Source: Balneolaceae bacterium
GTDB lineage: Bacteria > Bacteroidota > Rhodothermia > Balneolales > Balneolaceae
Direction: 5' to 3'
Assembly: GCA_007123715.1 (NCBI GenBank)
Contig: SKKO01000099.1
Location: 1 to 64,000, forward strand
DNA length: 64,000 nt
The notes below the pieces were generated by a model. It had not been told where the DNA came from. It made no database searches and saw only the letters and a program-made list of their open reading frames with translations. Positions 19,401-28,997 of the stretch are shown one piece after another (within the stretch, counting starts at the first letter, position 1; each line of letters opens with the position of its first letter). The position numbers and the translations under genes are program-made.

Positions 19401-19970
19401 AAAGAAAGGCTTGATTTTTATGAAAGCCAGATTGCCGACCTGCACCAGGCAGAAAAGGAGATGCGGGAAACCATTCGCGAGATCAACCTGACAGCCACTG
19501 AGCGTTTCAACGATACTTTTGAAAAAATCCGCCAGAATTTTCAGAATGTTTTCCACACACTATTTCACGAAGACGATTATTGCGACCTTCTGATTGAGGA
19601 AAATGCCGAGGATCCGCTCGAGGCCAAAATCGAGATCCGCGCCAACCCGCGCGGCAAACGCCCATCCAGCATTAATCAGTTATCGGGCGGCGAAAAAACC
19701 CTCACTGCTATTGCCCTTCTGTTCGCGATCTACCTTGTAAAACCATCCCCGTTCTGTGTACTTGACGAGGTGGATGCCCCGCTGGATGATGCCAATATTG
19801 AGCGTTTTTCACAAATGATAAAAAAATTCAGTGCTGAAACGCAGTTTATTCTCATTACCCACAACAAAAAAACCATGTCGAAAGCCGAAATGATGTATGG
19901 TGTAACCATGCCTGAAACCGGTGTCAGCCGCCTGGTGGGTGTAAAGCTGGACGAAGTGGCCGAAGCGTAA
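16449..19970 (+). CDS. smc: Chromosome segregation protein SMC
   Basis: Walker A [22 protein letters not shown]; long coiled coils with hinge; C-terminal signature [21 protein letters not shown] and Walker B [20 protein letters not shown]. Confidence 0.97.
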   Translation: [1173 protein letters not shown]

Positions 19971-20186
19971 GAAAAGATTATTATAAGCAATTACTCAAAT
20001 GATCTGCTGGCATTCTGGGTTATCGGGGTCAAGTGAATTTCTTGGGCAAATTGCAGAGATCTGACCCAAACGATCCCGGAGCAGTGTTATACCTCAAATC
20101 TGATTTCAGTAAAGCTGGGTTCCCGCCACCAGTTCTTTATCGCAGCAGAGCTGGCACAGAACAGTCACAGCCCAAATTTATTTTGC

Positions 20187-20957
20187 CTACATAAATATCT
20201 CTAAAAGCGTGCGGGCAAAATGGAGCCAGGCTTGGGTCTCCCAAACAGCTACCCGGCCAACCGATAACAGCAGTACAGCTAAACCAATCAGGAATGCCGG
20301 ATGTGCCTTCCTGTGAAGAATGCCATCCAGGATGATACCTGCCATGATCGGAAAGAGCCAAAAAAGCAGCAAGGCTGGTATATTTTCTCCACCGAAGAAA
20401 CGGGCCGCTGCCGGAAAAACGAGCATCACGGAGGCAATAAGCATCAGACGTTTATGGACCTCACTTTTGCCCCGATAATAGAGGGCTGCTCCAAAAAAAC
20501 CGCTAAAAATAAGCATATCACCCAAAGGAAGTATCAGAAACGAAGCAGCCTCATCCAAACTCCAAAGGCCGCTCTCAATATTTTCTATCGGCAGCACAAA
20601 TCCAGAGGCTAACCCAAGGGCGAGAATCGCTAACCCATATACCCCTCCGGCTATGCCCAGTTTTCGGTGAAATTTTGTATTGCCGGATGCCACCAGCGAT
20701 ACCTGTACCAGCAATAGGAGGAGCCATCCCGTAAAAACCACGGCATGTACGTGGATGATCCAGTTCCTCTCGGGAAAATCACCGAATAGCTGCCCGAAGT
20801 AGCTTGACCAGAACCCCATTAAGACCAATATAGTCATATAAATCACAGACGTGATGTAATAAACGTGGGTAATTCGCCGGTTGCGAACTTTCACATTTAC
20901 CGTCTTCACTTTTCTGTCTGCTTTCACATTCCCGGTCAATCCAGGCTGTTCCATCAT
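20187..20957 (-). CDS. Multi-pass membrane protein (DUF2306/YozB-like)
   Basis: About 7 hydrophobic segments; HAVVFTGWLLLLLVQVSLVASGNTKFHRKLGIAGG pattern. Confidence 0.6.
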   Translation of the reverse strand: MMEQPGLTGNVKADRKVKTVNVKVRNRRITHVYYITSVIYMTILVLMGFWSSYFGQLFGDFPERNWIIHVHAVVFTGWLLLLLVQVSLVASGNTKFHRKLGIAGGVYGLAILALGLASGFVLPIENIESGLWSLDEAASFLILPLGDMLIFSGFFGAALYYRGKSEVHKRLMLIASVMLVFPAAARFFGGENIPALLLFWLFPIMAGIILDGILHRKAHPAFLIGLAVLLLSVGRVAVWETQAWLHFARTLLEIFM

Positions 20958-21081
20958 TCCCCGTCATTTAAAGCCCGTTATTTCAAATATGTCCGAACGG
21001 TATCAAATTTCCAGTTAATATCAAACAGCAATTCATTTCACTCATTATTCTAGTGTCGTGTGCCCAACAGTATCAATATAG

Positions 21082-22098
21082 AACCTAATATGGGTTCGTT
21101 TCTTTTTAGTAGAAAGCCCTGATTCTGCATGCAGCATTTTAACGACCATATCCATACTTGTGGCAATAATAGCCGCCATAATAAATAATATTTTGCTGAT
21201 CATTTTTATTCACCGAATCGCCATAAGTATTCAGGCAGATAAAGTGGTATCTGATATCTCAGAATTTATCTCTGGACAAGTAGAAACATTATTACCTGAA
21301 AAATTGGGAGAGGGAAAAGTGAATGAAGAAAATATTGATGTTATTGCTGCTGTTTCAGGGTATCCAAAACAGATTTTAATAAAATCATCAAAAAGCGGCT
21401 ATCTTCAGTATATAGATAGTGAAGCTTTAATGAAAATTATAACCAAGCATGATGCATTACTTGAGTTGTATTACAGGCCCGGTAAACACTTGGTGAAAGG
21501 TTCGGAAATAGGATTGCTTTACTCAAATGATAAGTGGGAAAAAAAGGAATTCGAAAAGATTTTTAACCAATTTGTGATTGGGCAAACTAAAACATCTCAA
21601 CAAGACCTTGAATTCTCTATCCAACAGATGGTCGAAATAGCGGCACGTGCGCTATCTACCGGTGTAAATGACCCATATACGGCAATAACATGTATTGACA
21701 ATCTAACTTCGATAATGTGCTATTTAGCGCAAGCAAAATTCCCTTCAAAATATCGGTTTGATGAAATGGGAAATCTCAGAATTATTGCTGATACATTAGA
21801 CTTCGAGGGTATTTTAGATACCGCCTTCAACCAAATTCGGCAGTTCTCAGAAGACAGCCCTGCTGTAGTTATCAGGATGATGGAAGCATTGACAACCATA
21901 TATGGATTTACAAGTAAAGAAAGTCACAAAAAAGCAGTAATCAAACATGCTGAGATGGTTTTTAGTAGTGGCAAGAAAAACTTTGTAGAAAAGAATGATA
22001 TTGTTGACCTTAATGAAAGAGCGGTAAGAATTTTAAACAAATTAAGTACCACAGACAAATGCCCGGCCCTTCGCTCATGCCTCTCCGGTTTGGATTGA
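21082..22098 (+). pseudogene. N-terminally truncated DUF2254-family membrane protein remnant (ORF track: 21160..22098)
   Basis: LLIIFIHRIAISIQADKVVSDISE and STGVNDPYTAITCIDNLTSIM resemble the C-terminal two thirds of DUF2254 proteins. The frame is open upstream only to a stop at 21079-21081 and the expected N-terminal TM region is absent. Confidence 0.55.
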
Positions 22099-22243
22099 GT
22101 CCGCTGGCCAGTATGATGCCACCATGCGCAGGGTGGCGAAGGTTTATCTCAAGGCTCTTGACGCGAACGGCGAGACCGGGATTTCCCGTATGCTGGCCCG
22201 TTTCGAATCTACGCGGAACCGGCAACCTGAGATGGCCAGGTAA
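22046..22243 (+). pseudogene. Orphan C-terminal gene fragment in a second frame, overlapping the end of the DUF2254 remnant
   Basis: Frame 2 reads VPQTNARPFAHASPVWIESAGQYDATMRRVAKVYLKALDANGETGISRMLARFESTRNRQPEMAR*, coding-like, with no start codon or N-terminus. Confidence 0.4.
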
Positions 22244-22334
22244 TCGCATCACGGATATCGGAGTTCAAATAGGCTCATGTGTTTGCACTGAGGGTAACTG
22301 GATAAATAAATTCTGAGCGGGATATTGCAGGCCG

Positions 22335-23294
22335 TTACTCACTCCCCTGCCTCGCCAGTTCCGATTCCGCAGCAATAAACCCAAATGCCGGCCACTGACC
22401 CGTATCATAAATATTTCTCCAGATTTCAAATGCCCGTTCCCTCCTTCCGTTGATGTAATGCCAGTTACCCAGTCCATAGCCGAGAGTGGCATTGGTAAGG
22501 GCATCATCGACGGTTTCCATAAGATGGGCCGGCTCAAAAACGCCATTAAAAACCAGAATCAGGCTCAGATAAGCGTCATTTTCGAATAGTTCAAGTTCCG
22601 GGTTTACATCCGCAATTACGTGGCCGGCTTCCTCATCTTTGCCCGCCCGCCGCAGAGCCATATAGTACCAGTAGAGAGTAGCTATCCGCATATCATCCGT
22701 CAATTCGAGTTCCAGGGTATTCCTGTATGCATCGGCAGCCCGTTCAAAGTCGCCTTTCAGGTAGTGAGACAGCCCTTTGTGATACCACACATTCGATTTG
22801 AGCGTACTTGTGGGAATCCCGGCTTCGTTCGGCAGTCCGTCGGGTTCAACTTTGTCGGGCATATTTCGCATGAGGTTTGCTGCACTCTCAAAATCGCCTA
22901 TGGCAAGGTCAAACTGCCTCAGCGTAATATAGCGATGGCCCCGGTGCCGGTACATTCTAGGGTCTTCGGGATGTTTGAAGATACCTTCGGTAAAAATATT
23001 GAATGCTTCCCGGTAACCGCCCATATAGGCTGTACGCCTTCCCAGCCAAATAATATATTCGGGATTTTCGGGATCGATTCGATAATCCATTACTGCCTGG
23101 AGTAGGTTATTGTTGTATTCATCAAAATTGGCTGGGTTTACTTGCGGGGTTTTCAGTGTATCGCCCAGCAGTGAGATTGCCTGTGAACCCGCAGGGAGCA
23201 CCGGCAGTTCGTGCTGCTCGCGGCAGGAAACAGTCAACAGGATTATTAACAGAAAAAAGCTGGTGGTATTAAATATAGATGGCATTGAAGTCAT
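22335..23294 (-). CDS. Tetratricopeptide-repeat lipoprotein
   Basis: Lipobox-like LLIILLTVSCREQ; TPR-like repeats (YREAFNIFTEGIFKHPEDPRMYRHRGHRYITLRQFDLAIGDFESA). Confidence 0.7.
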   Translation of the reverse strand: MTSMPSIFNTTSFFLLIILLTVSCREQHELPVLPAGSQAISLLGDTLKTPQVNPANFDEYNNNLLQAVMDYRIDPENPEYIIWLGRRTAYMGGYREAFNIFTEGIFKHPEDPRMYRHRGHRYITLRQFDLAIGDFESAANLMRNMPDKVEPDGLPNEAGIPTSTLKSNVWYHKGLSHYLKGDFERAADAYRNTLELELTDDMRIATLYWYYMALRRAGKDEEAGHVIADVNPELELFENDAYLSLILVFNGVFEPAHLMETVDDALTNATLGYGLGNWHYINGRRERAFEIWRNIYDTGQWPAFGFIAAESELARQGSE

Positions 23295-23313
23295 TTGGTT
23301 TGGATTGATAGTC

Positions 23314-24567
23314 TTAGAAAATTACGGCCAGTTCCAGTTCCCGGTTACCACGTAGAACAATCAGGGGGTACTCGTCACCGGATTCCACACCGCTCATAAA
23401 ATCCATATAATCGTAAATATCGCCAATGTCCCGTTCCCCCAATTTGATCACAATATCACCATCCTGCACCCCGGCTCTGTAACCGGAATAGCCGTTCCGT
23501 ACGCTGTCTATTCGAAGCCCGGTGCCTTCATAACGGTAATCGGGCACCACTCCCAGCCCAATACCATCGCGGCGCATGGCAGCGGGCCTCGGATCGGTTG
23601 ATTCACGAAATTCGATCTCCTCAGGGAGATAGTTGTCCAGATCACGGATGATTTCTTCGACATGTTCAAGTACCCATTTCATACCGGTATAATTGATTTT
23701 ATCGGAAGTATCAGCGGAGCGGTGATAATCATCATGTGTGCCGGTATGGTAGTGGAGAACGGGAATGCGGGCTTCATAAAATGCAGCGTGATCGCTGCTT
23801 CCCATTCCAGCCGGAATACGTGAGACAGAAAGTGAATCGGAAATAATTCTGTCCAGCAAAGTGTTCCAAATGTTTGCGGTTTCGGTTCCGAAAATATCAA
23901 CTTTACCACCATCAAGCCTGCCAATCATATCCAGGTTGACCATAGCCAGCACGGAATCTTTCGGCATCTCAAGATTTGCGACATAATATCGCGATCCGAG
24001 CAGCCCCAGCTCTTCTCCGGAGAAAGCGGCAAAGATTACCGAACTTTGTGCCGGACTTTCAGCAAAGCGGTTCGCAAGCCACAAAAGTCCGGCAGTACCC
24101 GATGCATTATCATCTGCTGAATTGTGAATGCGCTGTTCATCGCCGGAATCCATAGAAATAAGTCCGCCCCACCCCTGTCCGTCGTAGTGTGCCCCAACAA
24201 TGATAAAACGTTCAGGATAAACCGATCCCGGCACCGCACCGATTACATTTCGCGAGATATGGTTCTCCACTCCCATAAGCTGCGGAATAGGGCCGGTAAG
24301 CTCAAACTGCTGAATGTAACTTATTCTCTCTGCCATAGGCAGTAATCCGTACTGAAGAAACCTGTCGGATATGTAATTCGCCGCATCGGCCTCGTGAATA
24401 GTACCTGCGAGCCGCCCCTCTCTTTCATCAGCGGCAAGCCATTCAATATGGTTCCGGAGGTATTCTTCTGTTGTAAGTACCTTATCGTCAGGCTGGCACC
24501 CGATCAACAGTAAAAAAAGGACCGGTAAAAAAAAGATCGTTCGATAAAGTGTGGTGTGAAATTTCAT
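23314..24567 (-). CDS. M28 family zinc aminopeptidase with C-terminal PDZ domain (lipoprotein; start chosen at MKFHTTLYRT)
   Basis: VGAHYDGQG, NSADDNASGTAGLLWLA, FAAFSGEELGLLGSRYY, MVNLDMIGRL, MGSSDHAAF; PDZ-like YSGYRAGVQDGDIVIKLGERDI. Confidence 0.9.
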   Translation of the reverse strand: MKFHTTLYRTIFFLPVLFLLLIGCQPDDKVLTTEEYLRNHIEWLAADEREGRLAGTIHEADAANYISDRFLQYGLLPMAERISYIQQFELTGPIPQLMGVENHISRNVIGAVPGSVYPERFIIVGAHYDGQGWGGLISMDSGDEQRIHNSADDNASGTAGLLWLANRFAESPAQSSVIFAAFSGEELGLLGSRYYVANLEMPKDSVLAMVNLDMIGRLDGGKVDIFGTETANIWNTLLDRIISDSLSVSRIPAGMGSSDHAAFYEARIPVLHYHTGTHDDYHRSADTSDKINYTGMKWVLEHVEEIIRDLDNYLPEEIEFRESTDPRPAAMRRDGIGLGVVPDYRYEGTGLRIDSVRNGYSGYRAGVQDGDIVIKLGERDIGDIYDYMDFMSGVESGDEYPLIVLRGNRELELAVIF

Positions 24568-24796
24568 ATATTTTGACTGTGGTGTTCTCCTGAGCAAATT
24601 TTGATCACAATTATTTAGCACTTTCACTGGCCATTACATATCCAGGATAGCCTAACATCAGTACCGGACGGCCTGCATGTATGACCCTAAATTCGCATGA
24701 GATTACCCGATTGCCGCGTGTGAACATTCTGGAAATTCGGGGAATAAAGCCATAATATCCATAATTTTCCAGTAGTTTCCATGGTAATAGAATTCG

Positions 24797-24824
24797 GGCA
24801 TACCTTGCTCTTACAAGGTATGCC
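24797..24824. repeat. Perfect 11-bp inverted repeat (hairpin) in the M28/riboswitch intergenic region
   Basis: GGCATACCTTG-CTCTTA-CAAGGTATGCC. Confidence 0.75.
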
Positions 24825-24926
24825 AACTGTAGATACGAGAGCATATTTCGTGTAAAATTTCTTTTGAATCGTTTTACTTGAAGCATACGGTTTTCCTGCC
24901 TATTTTTAAACCATAAACCAATCAAA

Positions 24927-25013
24927 AGGTTGGGGGTGTCCGGGCAATCATGCCGGGACTGAGATCATACCCTGTGAACCTGAACCGGGTCATACCGGCG
25001 TAGGGAAACCGAT
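24927..25013 (+). promoter_or_regulatory. TPP riboswitch (THI element)
   Basis: GGTTGGGGGTGTCCGGGC...GGGACTGAGATCATACCCTGTGAACCTGAACCGGGTCATACCGGCGTAGGGAAACC contains the canonical CTGAGA, ACCC, GAACCTGA and CCGGCGTAGGGAA blocks. Confidence 0.95.
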
Positions 25014-25086
25014 CTTGCAAACGGTTTTAGTAATACCGTTTGATTTGCCCCTTCCTTCAATCGCATTTTACATTGCAGGAGGCAAT

Positions 25087-27558
25087 ATGTATAAACAAGT
25101 AACTTTTCTTTTTTCATTCATCCTGATCATATCGGGATTTATTTTCTCCATACAGGCACAAACTATTGAAGGCCGGATAACGGATGCCGAAACCGGCGAA
25201 CCGCTCGAAGGTGCAACCATACTTGAAACAGGCACAGCCAATGGAACATCTGCCGGTGAAAACGGGCATTTTTCACTCACACTGATTTCCGGCAATGAGG
25301 AGATTACCGTAAGCTTTGTGGGATACAAAGCGGTTCGGCAAAATATAGCAAACCCGGATGAATTTCTCGAAATTCGACTTGAAGCGCAGGTTTTCCAGTC
25401 GGGTGAAGTTTTCGTAAGTGCTCTTCGTGTTGATGATACCACACCGATTGCCTATACCAATATCAGCCGCGAGGAGATCGAATCACGAAATTTCGGACAG
25501 GATATTCCTTTTCTCGTTAAAACATCTCCTTCAGTTGTCTCCACGTCCGATGCGGGTGCCGGGATCGGTTATACAGGAATCAGGGTGCGCGGGGTTGATC
25601 CGGGACGGATCAATGTTACAATTAACGGCATTCCGTTAAATGACGCGGAATCGCACGGAGTTTTCTGGGTAAATATGCCTGATCTTGCATCATCCACTCA
25701 GAATATACAGATACAGCGTGGCGTGGGTACATCCACACACGGGGCCGGTGCATTCGGTGCTACGATGAACCTTCAGACAGCCATCATGAACCCCGATGCC
25801 TACGGTGAAATCAATACCGGATTCGGTTCCTTCGGAACCCGAAAAGCCAATGTTCAGATCGGCACGGGAATTCTTGATAATGGCTGGCAAGTTGAAGGGC
25901 GTTTATCAAAAATTGATTCTGACGGTTACATCGATAGGGCGAGTTCTGACCTTCGTTCTTTTTACCTTTCCGGTGCGCGCCATGGAAACAGAAGCCTGCT
26001 GAAGGCAGATATATTCTCAGGTCAGGAGGTAACATACCAGGCTTGGAATGGCGTTCCTGAACCGATACTAAACAATAACCCTGCCCAACTCGAACATTAC
26101 ATTTCACAGCTTTGGCTCGGGAACGATGATGCCGCTCACTGGCGGCAAAATATCGGAAACCGCCGCTTCAATGAATTTACTTACGAAAACCAGTCAGATA
26201 ATTACCAGCAGGATCACTATCAGTTTCATTACTCATACCGGCTGCTGGATAACTGGGTAGCTAACGCTTCACTCCATTATACCTACGGCCGTGGTTATTT
26301 CGAGCAATTTCGCCGTAACGATAGGCTCAGCACCTATAACATCAGCCCGGTTATAATCGGGGAAGAGACCATTTCACGGTCTGATCTGGTACGCCGCCGG
26401 TGGCTTGACAATCATTTCTATGGCGGGGTTTTTACCACGGAAGTCAGCCGGCCCGAACAATGGAATTTTATCCTGGGCGGCGGGTATAACGAGTATGACG
26501 GCGACCATTTCGGTGAAGTAATCTGGGCGCGTTTTGCCGGCGACAGCGATCTGGGCGACCGTTATTATGATAACAATGGCTTTAAAACCGACTTTAACAT
26601 TTACGGCAAACTGAACTACTATCTCAGCAGCTCTCTAAACAGCTATATTGATCTTCAATACCGTACGGTGATGTACCGGTTCCTGGGCCTCAGGATCGAC
26701 GGTGCAACAGGCGACGTAAGTGATGTAACCCAGCGCGACCGTATTCAATTTTTCAATCCGAAGGCCGGCTTTGTATACCGGTTCGCTGACGGACACCGCG
26801 CATTTGCTTCGGTAAGTGTTGGGGGCAAAGAACCTACACGTCGGGATTACATAGAGTCCACCGAAACCAGCCGGCCCGACCCTGAACGGCTGTATGATTT
26901 CGAATTGGGCTACCAGGGATCAATCAGCCGCATGGATGTCGGGGTGAATCTTTACTATATGCTCTATCGAGACCAGCTGATCAATACAGGCGAGGTGAAC
27001 GATGTTGGTAATATTGTGCGCGAAAATGTACCGGACAGTTACAGGGCAGGTATTGAGTTACAGCTCGGGGTGAGGCTGCTGCCCGAGCTCCACTGGAGTG
27101 GTAACATGACTTTAAGCCGTAACATCATTCGTGAATATATTCGTTTTATGGATGATTTTGACCAGGGGGGGCAGCAATCTGAAACGTACAGAAATGTCGA
27201 TATTTCATTCTCGCCATCCGTAATAGGCAATTCAATACTGGCATACCGCACCGGCCCGGTTCAGGCGGAATGGGTGTCGCAGTATGTTTCGCGTCAATTC
27301 CTGGACAATACGGCAAATACAAGCCGGGTGATTGACCCTTACTGGGTCAACAATCTCAGGCTGAGTTATTCAATCGACAGAATTCCTTACTTGAGAAATG
27401 TAGTGGCATCCCTCCTTGTAAATAATGTGTTGGATGTGAAATACGTCTCGAACGGATACACTTTCGGCTGGATATCGGGCGGTGAAGAGCAGTTTTTCAA
27501 TTATTATTACCCGCAGGCAGGCCGGAACATCCTTCTGAATATGAAAATCGGGTTTTAA
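25087..27558 (+). CDS. TonB-dependent outer-membrane receptor, probable thiamine/precursor transporter
   Basis: Signal peptide, carboxypeptidase-like domain (GRITDAETGEPLEGATILETGTANGTSAGENGHFSL), plug IGYTGIRVRGVDPGRINVTINGIPLNDAESHGVFWVNMPD. RBS AGGAGG at 25078-25083 supports ATG 25087 over the ORF-track start at 25015. Downstream of the TPP riboswitch. Confidence 0.93.
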   Translation: MYKQVTFLFSFILIISGFIFSIQAQTIEGRITDAETGEPLEGATILETGTANGTSAGENGHFSLTLISGNEEITVSFVGYKAVRQNIANPDEFLEIRLEAQVFQSGEVFVSALRVDDTTPIAYTNISREEIESRNFGQDIPFLVKTSPSVVSTSDAGAGIGYTGIRVRGVDPGRINVTINGIPLNDAESHGVFWVNMPDLASSTQNIQIQRGVGTSTHGAGAFGATMNLQTAIMNPDAYGEINTGFGSFGTRKANVQIGTGILDNGWQVEGRLSKIDSDGYIDRASSDLRSFYLSGARHGNRSLLKADIFSGQEVTYQAWNGVPEPILNNNPAQLEHYISQLWLGNDDAAHWRQNIGNRRFNEFTYENQSDNYQQDHYQFHYSYRLLDNWVANASLHYTYGRGYFEQFRRNDRLSTYNISPVIIGEETISRSDLVRRRWLDNHFYGGVFTTEVSRPEQWNFILGGGYNEYDGDHFGEVIWARFAGDSDLGDRYYDNNGFKTDFNIYGKLNYYLSSSLNSYIDLQYRTVMYRFLGLRIDGATGDVSDVTQRDRIQFFNPKAGFVYRFADGHRAFASVSVGGKEPTRRDYIESTETSRPDPERLYDFELGYQGSISRMDVGVNLYYMLYRDQLINTGEVNDVGNIVRENVPDSYRAGIELQLGVRLLPELHWSGNMTLSRNIIREYIRFMDDFDQGGQQSETYRNVDISFSPSVIGNSILAYRTGPVQAEWVSQYVSRQFLDNTANTSRVIDPYWVNNLRLSYSIDRIPYLRNVVASLLVNNVLDVKYVSNGYTFGWISGGEEQFFNYYYPQAGRNILLNMKIGF

Positions 27559-27673
27559 GCAGAAAAAATAATTTTGCCGCCGTTTATTGACTTTATTATG
27601 GTCTGCGTTGAACTGTAAGTACGGGTTAAGGATGTATAAAACAAGTTTAACAATGCGGTTAATATTTATTTTA

Positions 27674-27706
27674 TGGGGATCAGCTATGATGTTGATCCCC
27701 ACATTT
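27674..27706 (+). terminator. Candidate terminator after the TonB receptor
   Basis: TGGGGATCA-(10 nt)-TGATCCCCA followed by CATTTT; stem is good, T run is weak. Confidence 0.5.
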
Positions 27707-27747
27707 TAACCTAAGCGATCCATTTATTTCCGGGGCAGGCAGTTAGT

Positions 27748-28290
27748 TTATTGGGCCAATTGAATACTAACCGGAACTTTTACATTTGCCCAGTGAAGCA
27801 CCAGATCTCCGCTGCTTTCAGTTACATTTTCAAAATAGAAAATCATTTGTTCCGCATGGAATGACTCTTGCGGCTGCACATTTACCCGCATCACATCTTC
27901 TGAAGCATCATACTGAGTTCCCCATGAAAGCTTATTGTTGATGATAACGGTCCACTCTTCTTCACCAGGAATCGTATATAAAGAATACGTGCCTTTTGGA
28001 AGATGATGTTCACCTTCTATCATAACATCATCAGAAAAAACAATGGCTGTCGATTCATTGGATCCTGTTCTCCAGACTTCTCCGAAAGGAACGAGATCTC
28101 CGAATATAGCCCTGTCTCTTACCGCAGGCCGCCCGTAAGTAAGATGCACTTCGGTAAGGCCGATAGTTTGTGCTACAGAAGCGTTCGGACTGGCCCAAAT
28201 GCGGTCGGTTGTTCGTTCCTGTGCATTGACATCACGAACCATAAAAATTGTCGCAATAATAATCACTGGTAAGGCAAATGTTTTTTTCAT
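27748..28290 (-). CDS. DUF2911 domain-containing periplasmic protein
   Basis: ASVAQTIGLTEVHLTYGRPAVRDRAIFGDLVPFGEVWRTGSNESTAIVFSDDVMIEG is typical of DUF2911. Confidence 0.88.
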   Translation of the reverse strand: MKKTFALPVIIIATIFMVRDVNAQERTTDRIWASPNASVAQTIGLTEVHLTYGRPAVRDRAIFGDLVPFGEVWRTGSNESTAIVFSDDVMIEGEHHLPKGTYSLYTIPGEEEWTVIINNKLSWGTQYDASEDVMRVNVQPQESFHAEQMIFYFENVTESSGDLVLHWANVKVPVSIQLAQ

Positions 28291-28355
28291 GTCATTTTCA
28301 GGTTAGTTTTTTTGTTGTTGAAATCGTGATAAGTAATCGTTTTCAGGCTTCGGTA

Positions 28356-28997
28356 TTATAATGACTCCTGAAGTAAATGTGGAAAATCTTTTTTAAACTT
28401 AGCAATCTTTGGTGCAATGACTACTGAGCAATAACCTGCATTCGGATTATTGTTAAAATAGTTCTGATGGTAATCCTCTGCCTTGCTGTAATTTGTTATC
28501 GGTGTAACTTCGGTTACGATTGGATTGGACCACAGACCAGAATCATTGGTCTTTCTCAGCGATTGAAGTGCAATATCCCTCTGTTCATCCGTCATATAAA
28601 ATATTGCGGAACGATACTGAGGGCCTACATCAGCACCCTGCCGGTTCAGGGTTGTGGGATCATGGGTATGCCAAAATACTTCCAGCAATAGTTCATATGA
28701 TAACACCTTAGGATCAAACGTAACCTTTGTAACTTCTGCATGCCCCGTGCGTCCGGTGATGACCTGTTGATATGTTGGGTTGACAATATGACCGCCGGCA
28801 TATCCCGATTCAACGGCTACCACACCACTAACACGCTGGTAAATCGCTTCAACGCACCAGAAACATCCTGCACCAAATACCGCTTCTTCATATTCCGGTT
28901 CCATATCGTTAATCTGGCTATTCATAGATAAAATTAAGAGTGAGATTAATATCATATTTATTTGAACAAATTTTTGCTTGATGGTAACCGAACGCAA
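28356..28997 (-). CDS. msrA: Peptide-methionine (S)-S-oxide reductase MsrA with N-terminal hydrophobic leader
   Basis: EEAVFGAGCFWCVEAIYQRVSGVVAVESGYAGGHIVNPTYQQV; HTHDPTTLNRQGADVGPQYRSAIF. Confidence 0.95.
   Translation of the reverse strand: MRSVTIKQKFVQINMILISLLILSMNSQINDMEPEYEEAVFGAGCFWCVEAIYQRVSGVVAVESGYAGGHIVNPTYQQVITGRTGHAEVTKVTFDPKVLSYELLLEVFWHTHDPTTLNRQGADVGPQYRSAIFYMTDEQRDIALQSLRKTNDSGLWSNPIVTEVTPITNYSKAEDYHQNYFNNNPNAGYCSVVIAPKIAKFKKDFPHLLQESL

Noticed and set aside
20010-20110. GGGTCAAGTG...TCTGACCC segment after smc considered as a terminator
   Set aside because: Inverted arms are short and there is no T tract; not enough to call.
24611-24925. 104-aa minus-strand ORF between M28 and the TPP riboswitch
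   Set aside because: No recognisable domain, overlaps the M28 5' region, and contains a perfect palindrome; more likely leader or intergenic sequence.
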